From NCBI GenBank assembly GCA_034432655.1, contig DAOUBP010000116.1, positions 1-48,410 on the forward strand: 48,410 bases of DNA, in the 5' to 3' direction. Below the pieces are notes generated by a model. That model was given only the letters and a program-made list of their open reading frames with translations. It was not told the DNA's origin and made no database searches. This DNA is from DAOUBP01 sp034432655. GTDB taxonomy: Bacteria; Chloroflexota; Anaerolineae; CG2-30-64-16. Made by a program: the position numbers and the translations under genes. This document shows, piece by piece, positions 15,794 to 23,559 of this stretch (position 1 is the first letter of the stretch; every line of letters starts with the position of its first letter).

Positions 15794-18700
15794 GCTTTGT
15801 CCACCTCCAGCTTTAGCGTCATGATTTGAAACGGCCGGAAGTCCAGCACCACGCTGTCGTCTTGCCAGGACAAGGTGGTCTCTTCTTCTTCCAGCAAGTT
15901 ACAGACCCTTGCCGCGCGTATCGGCAACGGGCTGGTGAGCCGGCCGCGGGCATGGGTCCCACGCGCCTCGTAAAGCCGTACGATCAGCGCGTCGGAATCC
16001 TCGGCCTTCTTCACCCAGTCAATCACGATCCCGGCCGCGTCCACGCTGAAGAAGGAGACCGCAGCCGGTTCGGCAGCGGTTCGGCCGATCAACAACGGGA
16101 CGTTGAAGCGATACGCTTCCAGCACCACATCTGCTTCTTCGGGCGTGCCTGGGTGCGGCAACAGCGCGTAACGGAAAGCGTGCTGTCCCATATCTGCGTC
16201 GGGGTCGGGCTCTTTGGGGGAGCGTAGCAATGACAGGCGCAGCACGTTGTCGTGTACGCTATAGCCGTATTTGCTGTCGTTCAACAGCGCCACGCCGAAA
16301 TCCGGCTCGGAGAGGTCGGCCCAACGTTGCGCCGGCACCTCGAAGCGGGCCAGGTCCCACGAGGTGTTCCAGTGGGTGGGCCGCCGGATGTGGCCGTACT
16401 GGATTTCGTAGGTTGCCTCGGCTGCGCGCAGCGCCAGCGGGAACTCGACCTTGAGGAACTTGTGGCTCGCGTGCCATTCGACTTCGGTTGCGAAATCCAG
16501 CCGGGGCGAGATCGCGGTCAGTGAGACGGTTTGGGTCAATGTGCTGGCGGGGTTGAGCTGATAGGTGAATGCGACCGCGACGCGCAACGGGCCGGCCTCC
16601 AGGATGCGCGCTGCGCTGGCCGGCCCCACCTCCTGGCGTTTCTCCAGGTGGAAAATGTCCACATCCCAGGCGTCCCAGTTGGCCGGGTGGTCGTCGAACA
16701 GCACGAAACGGTTGCCCGTGGCGCCGGCCGCGATGCATTCACGCCCGGCGCGCTTGTCGAACAGGCTGACCAGGCCGCCGCCCCGGTCGAAGGTGGCGCG
16801 GACCAGCTTGTTCTCCAGTATGAACCGGTCGGGGGTCGCCACGAGTTGCGCTTCGGAGCCTGGTGCAGGAGGCTGCACTGGGATCCGGCGTCCGTCGTCG
16901 GGCTGGAGGTCGGGGCCTGATCCGGCCGGGAACAGTGCGTAGCCAAGCGCGGGCGCACTGACGATGCCCAGCGGCCGGCCGTCGGCGCCGACCTGGCGCG
17001 CAGGGGTGCCCTCCGGCAACGCCACCACCTCGACCCGCGGGACGCTCAGCGTGTTGAGCACATACACGTTCTTCGCCGCCGCGGCCTGTGCGCCGGCCCC
17101 CACCAGCGCCTCCACTGCGTGCTGGCGGAGCGCCGCCCCGGTTGTCAGAACCTCCTCATACTGCGCAGCCGAGTCTCGGTAGACCTCGGCAATGGAGGAC
17201 CCGGGGATGATGTCATGGAACTGGTTCAGCAGCACCAGCTTCCACAACCGCTCCAGCTCGGCCCCGGGGTAGGACAGGCCCTTCACACAGGCTGCAATCG
17301 CGCCCAGGAACTCCGCATCTCTGAGCAGCAACTCGCTCTGCCGGTTAGCGCGCTTGGTGCGCGCCTGGGTGGTGTAAGTGCCGCGGTGGAGCTCCAGGTA
17401 CAGCTCTCCGGACCATACTGTCGGCTCCTGGATGTCGGCCTCGCACCGCCGGAAGAAGTCCTGCGGCGGCCGCATCTCGACGCGCGGCAGGCCGTCCACG
17501 TCCTCCATGCGTCGGAGTTGTTCCAGCATGGCCAGGGTGGGGCCACCCCCGCCGTCCCCCAGGCCGAAAACCAGATAGCTTTCCCTGGCGCGTTCGTGAT
17601 CCCGGAAGTTGGCGCTGCTCTTCACCACGTCGGCCACCGTGGCCATGGCGTTGTAGGTGTCCAGGGGCGGGAAGTGCGTCAACACGCGCGTGCCGTCCAG
17701 CCCCTCCCACAGAAAGGTGTTGGCCGGCAGCTGGTTGAACTGGTTCCAGGAGAGCTTGGTGGTGAGGAAATAGCGGATGCCCGCCAGGTGCATGATCTGG
17801 GGGAGCTGCGCCGGATAGCCGAAGGCATCGGGCAGCCACAGCTCGCGGCAGACCAGGCCGAACTCCTGCCGGAAGAAGCGCTGGCCATAGAGGAACTGCC
17901 GCGCCAGCGATTCGCCGGCTGGGATGTTGCAATCCATCTCCACCCAGGTGCCGCCGGCCGGGATGAAACGGCCCGCCGCGACCTGGGCCTTGATCCGCTC
18001 GTACAAACCGGGGGCCATCTCTTTGACCCACGCATACTGCTGCGCCTGCGAGCAGGCAAAACGATAAGCGGGATAGTCGGCCATGTAGCGGACGGCGGTC
18101 GCAAAGGTGCGGATGCATTTGCGGCGGGTCTCGGCCAGCGGCCATAACCAGGCGGTGTCAATGTGCGCATGCCCCACGGCCGAGAGGTTGTGCTGGCCGT
18201 CTCCGTTGCGGGCGGCCAGGAACCGGGCGGCCACTTCCCGCGCGGCGGACCAGGTAGCCCGCTCTCCGGGGTCAATCAGATTGACCATGGAGTTCGCCGC
18301 CCACAGCGCCTGGCCGCCGCGCGGGGTGTTGGCCGGCAGCTCGCACGCCATATCGGCGATTACCCGAAAGTCCCAGAGCAAGTCCCAGGCCTCCCGGTCG
18401 AAGACGGCGATCTCGGCCTGGCGCAGCAGCCCCAGGTTCGCCAGCCATTCGGGCCGGCCGGAAAGGCCGAACAGCCCGTTACACGCCACTTCGATGAAAA
18501 GCGTGATCTGCTCCCCGCCCAGCGCGTGACGGGTCAGGAGGTATTCGTTGCGGAGGGGTTGCGACGGTTCGGCCGCCCAGCCGTTGTTCGAGCCGGTCAG
18601 CCCCTGCATCGGTTCGCCGTTTTGCCAGACGCACGCTTCGGATGAGGAGTCCCACAACAGATGCACCTCGCGACCGGCCCATGCGACGGGGATGGTGATC

Positions 18701-18915
18701 TCAACGCGACACCAATGGGTGGACCAGGCCGGCCCGAAGCGATGGCCGACCTCGATGGGGCGGTATTCCCCCCTCATCGCCTCGGCGAAGGTGATGCGGT
18801 CCGGCGCGGCGTAGGTGGAAACTCGAACGGGCATGCGTTGAGGATAAAGCAGGTCACGCAGCGACGCGGCAAACGCCTGCACGCGCCGACGGGTCAGCTC
18901 GTAGTGTTTCTGCAT
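15784..18915 (-). CDS. Alpha-mannosidase, glycoside hydrolase family 38
   Basis: This protein of about 1043 aa has the full GH38 layout: an N-terminal jelly-roll-like region (about 1-240), the zinc-dependent catalytic domain starting at VGHAHIDTAWLWPL, the nucleophile Asp in ELWLPDAFGYPAQLP, a helical mid-domain (REFLGAIAAC-like helices near 530-600), and C-terminal beta domains. No signal peptide is seen, so it acts in the cytoplasm on imported manno-oligosaccharides or glycan fragments, as in bacterial Class II enzymes. The start MQKHYE at 18915 has GAGG 5 nt upstream; the ATG at 18939 overlaps the preceding gene by ATGA but lacks a ribosome site. It is coupled to galK. Confidence 0.93.
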   Translation of the reverse strand: MQKHYELTRRRVQAFAASLRDLLYPQRMPVRVSTYAAPDRITFAEAMRGEYRPIEVGHRFGPAWSTHWCRVEITIPVAWAGREVHLLWDSSSEACVWQNGEPMQGLTGSNNGWAAEPSQPLRNEYLLTRHALGGEQITLFIEVACNGLFGLSGRPEWLANLGLLRQAEIAVFDREAWDLLWDFRVIADMACELPANTPRGGQALWAANSMVNLIDPGERATWSAAREVAARFLAARNGDGQHNLSAVGHAHIDTAWLWPLAETRRKCIRTFATAVRYMADYPAYRFACSQAQQYAWVKEMAPGLYERIKAQVAAGRFIPAGGTWVEMDCNIPAGESLARQFLYGQRFFRQEFGLVCRELWLPDAFGYPAQLPQIMHLAGIRYFLTTKLSWNQFNQLPANTFLWEGLDGTRVLTHFPPLDTYNAMATVADVVKSSANFRDHERARESYLVFGLGDGGGGPTLAMLEQLRRMEDVDGLPRVEMRPPQDFFRRCEADIQEPTVWSGELYLELHRGTYTTQARTKRANRQSELLLRDAEFLGAIAACVKGLSYPGAELERLWKLVLLNQFHDIIPGSSIAEVYRDSAAQYEEVLTTGAALRQHAVEALVGAGAQAAAAKNVYVLNTLSVPRVEVVALPEGTPARQVGADGRPLGIVSAPALGYALFPAGSGPDLQPDDGRRIPVQPPAPGSEAQLVATPDRFILENKLVRATFDRGGGLVSLFDKRAGRECIAAGATGNRFVLFDDHPANWDAWDVDIFHLEKRQEVGPASAARILEAGPLRVAVAFTYQLNPASTLTQTVSLTAISPRLDFATEVEWHASHKFLKVEFPLALRAAEATYEIQYGHIRRPTHWNTSWDLARFEVPAQRWADLSEPDFGVALLNDSKYGYSVHDNVLRLSLLRSPKEPDPDADMGQHAFRYALLPHPGTPEEADVVLEAYRFNVPLLIGRTAAEPAAVSFFSVDAAGIVIDWVKKAEDSDALIVRLYEARGTHARGRLTSPLPIRAARVCNLLEEEETTLSWQDDSVVLDFRPFQIMTLKLEVDKAWP

Positions 18916-18935
18916 ACCAACCTCGGGTGGGATGA

Positions 18936-19395
18936 TCATGCGCGCGTAATAGACACATAGCGGTTGTCGAACGCGGCCCAGGCCAGCGGGAAAGCATCAA
19001 GCGGGATGGTTTGGGGAGCAGAGCGAAAAGCAGGATCGTTGACTAACACAACTCGCTCATCGGTGCCAACGACAACCACTGCGTGAGGTGTGTTGAATGA
19101 CCAGTAGGGAAGTGTGCCTGTCAGGAGAAAAAACGATAGGCGGTATTCCAGCCGCCAACAAGTGCTGCAGTGATGCCAGCGAGCCGCTTTGACAGGTAAC
19201 ATCATAACCCCATCCGGACAAACGACAGATATTGGAGGCCGCTGCTCCAAAGGCTTTTGTGCCGAATAGTTGTGCCAGGCGGTCTTGATCTACTGGGTCC
19301 TCCCAGTAGGCCAGAATCATGGCCGCACATGCCGGCAAACAATCTCCATCAGAGTGTTGTTCAAAGTGTGGCACTGGCAAGTAAGCGGTCGGCAT
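18936..19395 (-). pseudogene. C39-like papain-fold peptidase, frameshifted
   Basis: Two overlapping frames together encode one protein of about 152 aa of the peptidase C39-like family. The first frame (from ATG 19395) has VPHFEQHSDGDCLPACAAM with the catalytic Cys and continues to AAGIPPIVF. The second resumes with LLTGTLPYWSFNTPHAVVVVG and NDPAF, which carry the catalytic His and Asp/Asn. The break coincides with a run of six T (minus strand) near 19128-19135; losing one T restores the frame. It may be a true decayed gene, a sequencing homopolymer error or a slippery site. A promoter lies directly upstream with a leader of about 10 nt. Confidence 0.75.
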
Positions 19396-19411
19396 GTGCG
19401 GCAAATTCCTT

Positions 19412-19440
19412 ATTATAGGGGTTTCCAGGGCAAAGTCCAA
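19412..19440 (-). promoter_or_regulatory. Promoter of the C39-like gene
   Basis: Minus strand: TTGGAC at 19435-19440, a 17-bp spacer, and a perfect TATAAT at 19412-19417. The expected start near 19405 is only about 10 nt before the ATG at 19395, supporting that start and suggesting a very short leader. Confidence 0.6.
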
Positions 19441-19490
19441 AAGGGGACAGCGCAGCCGTGATGTTGGTAACGAAGCCGCGCAAGCCTGGC

Positions 19491-19523
19491 AAAAAGGGGC
19501 AGCAGATATCGCATCTGCTGCCC
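19491..19523 (-). terminator. Intrinsic terminator of the ACIII operon
   Basis: On the minus strand a perfect 11-bp stem (GGGCAGCAGAT/ATCTGCTGCCC, 5-nt loop) is followed after one C by TTTTT. It lies about 96 nt past the last cytochrome gene and before the C39 gene promoter, so it closes the respiratory operon. Confidence 0.85.
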
Positions 19524-19618
19524 GTCGCCTCAGTATTACTTTGTAACCTTTGCGCCGAATGCGCCAGAGTCAGGTTGTGGAATGAATTGCGCCTGACGGT
19601 GGAATGTCCGTTGTTGGG

Positions 19619-20332
19619 CTATTTGCTGGCCGGCTTGTACGCGAACGCCCGCACGTACTCTACCGCGGCCCAGCGGTCGGCAGCGCTCAGGCGCTCCTGA
19701 TGCGGCGGCATGATCCCCTTGCCGGCCGAGACCGATTGATAGAACTGGGTGGCCGGGTAGCTGGCGATAAAATCGGGCGTGAACTTGCGCGCCTGCGGGA
19801 TGGCACCCGCGCCTTCTGCGCCGTGGCAGGCCAGACAGCCCTGTTCCTCGTAGACCTTTTTGCCCTGGGCCAAAGTCGCTGCATCAACCGAGAAGCTCCA
19901 CAGATAAAAAGTCACGTTCCAGCGCTCCTCGTCGGACAACTGCTGTTTGAACCCCGGCATGTTCCCCTGGCCGTTGGTAATCGCCTGGTAGAACGCGACC
20001 GGAGCCGCAGCCCGCACATAATCCACGTCGCCGAAATTCCGGGCTTTCTCCACCTGCCCCTGGCCGTCCGCGCCGTGACAGGCGGCGCAGTTAGCCTGAT
20101 AGAGCGCGGCCCCAGCGGTTGCGTCGGGCGCCGAGACGGGCAGGGCTACCCCTTCCGGCGGCTTGGCGCCCATATCCGGCGGCGGCAGCGTTGCAGGCGG
20201 CAGGGTTGGAATGGGGGTCGGGGCCACCGGCATAGGCTGAGGGGTGTTGCACGCAGCAACGCCCAGGGCCAGCAGAGCGGCCAGCGCAAGCAATAGCCAC
20301 CTCGGGCTGTGTAGCAGGAAGCGTGTCTTCAT
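19619..20332 (-). CDS. Diheme cytochrome c lipoprotein
   Basis: This 237-aa exported protein has a lipoprotein signal (LAALLALGVAAC, lipobox Cys about residue 28), a Pro-rich linker (about 30-60), and two class I cytochrome c domains with heme sites CAACH and CLACH. Distal Met candidates are GNMPGF and GIMPPH. It is the last gene of the ACIII operon. ACIII operons usually end with ActF, a second NrfD-like membrane protein, after ActE; here this diheme protein stands in that place. It is probably a membrane-tethered electron carrier between ACIII and the oxidase. GAGG lies 9 nt before the ATG. Confidence 0.88.
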   Translation of the reverse strand: MKTRFLLHSPRWLLLALAALLALGVAACNTPQPMPVAPTPIPTLPPATLPPPDMGAKPPEGVALPVSAPDATAGAALYQANCAACHGADGQGQVEKARNFGDVDYVRAAAPVAFYQAITNGQGNMPGFKQQLSDEERWNVTFYLWSFSVDAATLAQGKKVYEEQGCLACHGAEGAGAIPQARKFTPDFIASYPATQFYQSVSAGKGIMPPHQERLSAADRWAAVEYVRAFAYKPASK

Positions 20333-20359
20333 AAGCGTCGTCCTCTCATGAATTCGAAA

Positions 20360-20884
20360 TCATTGGCCCAGCGACTTAACATAATTTACGACATCCCACC
20401 GCTCCCGCACATTCAGGTTTTCGTTGAGCGGCGGCATCGTGCCGTAGCCTTGGGTGATGGTCAGATAGATCGTGCCGTCCGAGCCCTGGGCGATGCGGGG
20501 TTCGGTCAGGTTGGCGGGCCGTTTCATCTCGGGTTTCCAGAACTGCGTAATGGGCCCATCGCCCAGGCCTTTGTCGCCGTGGCAAAGGGCACAGTTGCGC
20601 TGGTACAGGAGCTGGCCGCGGGCCAGGGAGACCGCATCGGCGGGCACGGGGTTCACCGGCAGCTCGCCCGTTTTGGGGAGGCCGGGGTTATCGAAGCGTA
20701 TTGACTCGGCCGGGACGCTTTTGCGCGGCCCTTGTTGATAGTCCACAGCAACCTGATCCTCCATGTTGCTGGCCCAGTTGATCTTGATGATGTCGTAGCT
20801 GAAGAGCAGGCCGAACAGCAGCGGCGCTGCGATAACGGCCAGGGTTATGACGACGCGGCGGAAGTAACCTGAAGGTGGGATCAT
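20360..20884 (-). CDS. actE: ACIII subunit ActE, membrane-anchored monoheme cytochrome c
   Basis: This 174-aa protein has one N-terminal membrane anchor (VVITLAVIAAPLLFGLLF) and one cytochrome c domain with CALCH and a distal Met in YGTMPPL. It matches ActE, the monoheme subunit on the periplasmic side of alternative complex III. The ATG overlaps the actD stop by 4 bp (ATGA), typical of coupled subunits. The linker between anchor and heme domain contains DQVAVDYQQGPRKSVPAESIRFDNPG. Confidence 0.9.
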   Translation of the reverse strand: MIPPSGYFRRVVITLAVIAAPLLFGLLFSYDIIKINWASNMEDQVAVDYQQGPRKSVPAESIRFDNPGLPKTGELPVNPVPADAVSLARGQLLYQRNCALCHGDKGLGDGPITQFWKPEMKRPANLTEPRIAQGSDGTIYLTITQGYGTMPPLNENLNVRERWDVVNYVKSLGQ

Positions 20885-21405
20885 AGCGGCCTCCGCTCCG
20901 GCTCATAGACGCGCTCGGCGCCTTTTTCTTCCATCACCCGGCGCACATCGTGCTCGTAACGCATATCGCAGGTGCACAGCAGGCCGATGCGGCTCCGGTT
21001 GACGTCCGGGTCGTAGTATTGCGGCTTGGTGGACGGGAAACCGCATTTCCACAGAAAATTGAAGAAGGTGCCCAACACTAACCCCAGCATGGTCAGCTCA
21101 TAAATGGGGATGATCGAGGTCGGAATGGCGGTCAAGGGGCGGCCGCCGACCCGGATCGGATAGAGCAGTTGGGTGCCGTAGGTCAGGAAGAGCGCGACCA
21201 TAGTGCCGGTGAGCGCGCCGATGATGGTGGCCCACGGCACCCGCTCTCGAATATGGGGCCGGCCCAACATCTTGGCGGTGTACGGCACGCCCTGGATCAC
21301 GCTCATGTCTTCCTCGCGCACGCCGATGAATCGCAACGCGTCAATGGCGTCCGCCACTTTGAAGACGTCGGTGTACATGCCCAGCAGGACGACTCTTTTC
21401 GCCAT
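20881..21405 (-). CDS. actD: ACIII subunit ActD (DUF3341)
   Basis: This 174-aa protein has the DUF3341 layout of ActD: an N-terminal cytoplasmic alpha/beta domain (VVLLGMYTDVFKVADAIDALR), then two membrane segments (WATIIGALTGTMVALFLTYG and YELTMLGLVLGTFFNFLW) and a short tail with CTCDMRYEHDV. In ACIII structures ActD packs against ActC. The gene lies 14 bp after actC and overlaps actE. Confidence 0.9.
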   Translation of the reverse strand: MAKRVVLLGMYTDVFKVADAIDALRFIGVREEDMSVIQGVPYTAKMLGRPHIRERVPWATIIGALTGTMVALFLTYGTQLLYPIRVGGRPLTAIPTSIIPIYELTMLGLVLGTFFNFLWKCGFPSTKPQYYDPDVNRSRIGLLCTCDMRYEHDVRRVMEEKGAERVYEPERRPL

Positions 21406-21419
21406 ACGTCCTCCCTACA

Positions 21420-22850
21420 CTATTCCAGCTCGGCGATGGTGGTGACCATCGTCTTGCCGATGCGCCGGCGGCTGTGGCTCAACTGGCCCTCCAACACTTC
21501 CCACACCGGGATCAGCGGGATCACCCGCGATGCCAGCACGTACAGCAGGCTGAAGAGCGCCAGGGTCCCGATGGCGATCGAGGCTTCCACCCAGCTCGGG
21601 TTGTAAGCGCCCCAGTCAAACGGCAACCGGTTGCGCTGCAGGAAGCCCGGGATGATCAGATAGCGTTCCAGGTACATGCCGACGTTGATCCCGATGGTGA
21701 CCAGGAACAGCGCCAGCGGTGACTGGCGCACACGCTTGTTCCACAGGGTGGCCCACGGCACCAGGATGTTGAAGAACAACATCGCGTACCAGAGCGGCGC
21801 CACCGGCCCGCGCGCCTGGAAGGTCAGCAATTGGTGGCCCACCCACTCCCCGCCGTACCATTCGATCAGGTAGTCGTTGAAGAAGAAGTAGGTCCACGCA
21901 AACGAGAAGATCAGCACCAGCTTGGCCAATGCGTCGAAGTGTTCCTTGCGCAGGAAGTACTGCAGATTCATGGTCTTGCGCACCACCAGCAGCACGCTGA
22001 TCACCGCGGAAACGCCGGAGAAGATGGCACCTACCACGAAGTACGGGCCGAAGATGCTGCTGCGCCAACCGATCTGCCGCGCCATGGCGAAGTCCCACGA
22101 CACGATGGTGTGCACCGAGAACATGATGGGGATGATCGCGAAGGCGAAGATGTTGATCGCCTTGTGCAGGTAGTGCCATTCATATTCGGTGCCGCGCCAC
22201 CCCAACGACAGCAACTTGTACAGCACATGCCGCCACCCCTTGGTGCGGTCGCGCGTCATAGCCAGGTCGGGGATCATGGGCAGATATACGTAGATGGTGC
22301 TGCCGAGCAGATAGGTGGTGATGGCCAGCAGGTCCCAGGCCAACGGGGACTGGAAGTTGTCCCACAGCCCGCGTTGGTTGGGGATGGGCAGCATCCAGTA
22401 CACCACCCACATGCGGCCCAGGTGCAGGATGGGGAACAGACCACCGCACACCAGGGAGAAGGAGGTCATCAGTTCCGCGGCGCGGGTGATGGGCCGGCGG
22501 TACTCGGCGTTGAAGACACGCAGGATAGCCGACACGAAGGTGCCGCTGTGGCTGATACCGATCCAGAAGACGAAGGTAGCGATGAACACGCCCCAGAACA
22601 CGGGCCGCCGGATGCCGGCCACGCCCATGCCCCAGCGGATCATGTAGCCCCAAACTCCGAACAGACAGACGATCACGATGGTGGCCAACACGGCGACCGT
22701 CAGCCAGTAGCCGGGCCCGGCCTTGAGCATGGGCCGCAGCATGATCTGGTTCATCTCTTCCTGGGGGATCGGATCGAGCAACAGCCGATCTTTCGGTTCA
22801 TCCTCGTGCGGCCAGACGAAATTCTTCAGCCTGGAGAGGTCACCCAGCAT
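21420..22850 (-). CDS. actC: ACIII subunit ActC (NrfD/PsrC-like quinol-binding membrane subunit)
   Basis: This 476-aa integral membrane protein has about ten hydrophobic helices and ActC landmarks: ISHSGTFVSAIL in the third helix (the quinol-site His region), FSLVCGGLFPILHLGRMW, and HKAINIFAFAIIPIMFSVHTIVSWDFA. It oxidises menaquinol with the FeS/heme arm. GGGAGG lies 8 nt before the ATG, which overlaps the actB2 stop by 11 bp. In many ACIII operons a second NrfD-like subunit, ActF, follows; it is absent here. Confidence 0.93.
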   Translation of the reverse strand: MLGDLSRLKNFVWPHEDEPKDRLLLDPIPQEEMNQIMLRPMLKAGPGYWLTVAVLATIVIVCLFGVWGYMIRWGMGVAGIRRPVFWGVFIATFVFWIGISHSGTFVSAILRVFNAEYRRPITRAAELMTSFSLVCGGLFPILHLGRMWVVYWMLPIPNQRGLWDNFQSPLAWDLLAITTYLLGSTIYVYLPMIPDLAMTRDRTKGWRHVLYKLLSLGWRGTEYEWHYLHKAINIFAFAIIPIMFSVHTIVSWDFAMARQIGWRSSIFGPYFVVGAIFSGVSAVISVLLVVRKTMNLQYFLRKEHFDALAKLVLIFSFAWTYFFFNDYLIEWYGGEWVGHQLLTFQARGPVAPLWYAMLFFNILVPWATLWNKRVRQSPLALFLVTIGINVGMYLERYLIIPGFLQRNRLPFDWGAYNPSWVEASIAIGTLALFSLLYVLASRVIPLIPVWEVLEGQLSHSRRRIGKTMVTTIAELE

Positions 22851-23556
22851 GGGACTCGCCTCCCTTCAAGTAGATCACGGCGGGATCAGTACCCAAATCC
22901 TCTAAGATGCGGAAGGCCCGTTTGCTGCGGGCCAGTTCGGCCACCTGGCTGTGCGGGTCGTTGCGGTCACCGAAGATGATGGCCTGGGGCGGGCAGGCCT
23001 GCGCGCAGGCGGGCACCACATCGCCGTCATGCAGTTCCCGGCCTTCCGCCTTGGCCACGTCTTGCCCACGCTTGATGCGTTGGATGCAAAAGGTGCATTT
23101 CTCCATCACCCCGCGGTACCGCACCGTCACGTCAGGGTTGAGTTGTTCGTTCAGCGGCTCCGGCAGATAGGGGTTGAACCAGTTGAAGACCCGGGCAACG
23201 TAGGGACAGTTGTTGCCGCAGTAGCGGGTGCCCACACAGCGGTTGTACACCTGGATGTTGATGTTTTCCGCATCGCTGTGGTAGGTGGCAAAGACCGGGC
23301 AGACCGGTTCGCAGGGTGCGTGGCCGCATTGCTGGCACATGATGGGGATGAAGCGGGCCTTCAAGTCGGGGTAAGTGCCGTCCCAATACCGCTCGATCCG
23401 GATCCAATGCTGCGCCCGGCCTCTGGTGACCTCCTCCGGGCCCACGGTGGGCACGTTGTTCTCGGCATGGCATGCCACCACGCACGCCTGGCACCCGGTG
23501 CACTTGTCCAGGTCAATGATCATGGTCCAACGATGGCCGTTTGTTTTTTCGCTCAT
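22840..23556 (-). CDS. ACIII iron-sulfur subunit (ActB2, four-cluster ferredoxin)
   Basis: This 238-aa polyferredoxin has Cys groups CTGCQACVVACH, CQQCGHAPCEPVCP, CVGTRYCGNNCPY and CTFCIQRIKRG with CAQACPPQAI, which in ACIII bind three [4Fe-4S] and one [3Fe-4S]. It matches the C-terminal half of fused ActB of Chloroflexus/Roseiflexus. Here it begins with its own ATG only 3 nt after the actB1 stop and in the same frame, so B1 and B2 are separated by a single TGA. Electrons from quinol pass through this subunit toward ActA. Confidence 0.92.
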   Translation of the reverse strand: MSEKTNGHRWTMIIDLDKCTGCQACVVACHAENNVPTVGPEEVTRGRAQHWIRIERYWDGTYPDLKARFIPIMCQQCGHAPCEPVCPVFATYHSDAENINIQVYNRCVGTRYCGNNCPYVARVFNWFNPYLPEPLNEQLNPDVTVRYRGVMEKCTFCIQRIKRGQDVAKAEGRELHDGDVVPACAQACPPQAIIFGDRNDPHSQVAELARSKRAFRILEDLGTDPAVIYLKGGESHAG

Positions 23557-23559
23557 ATC

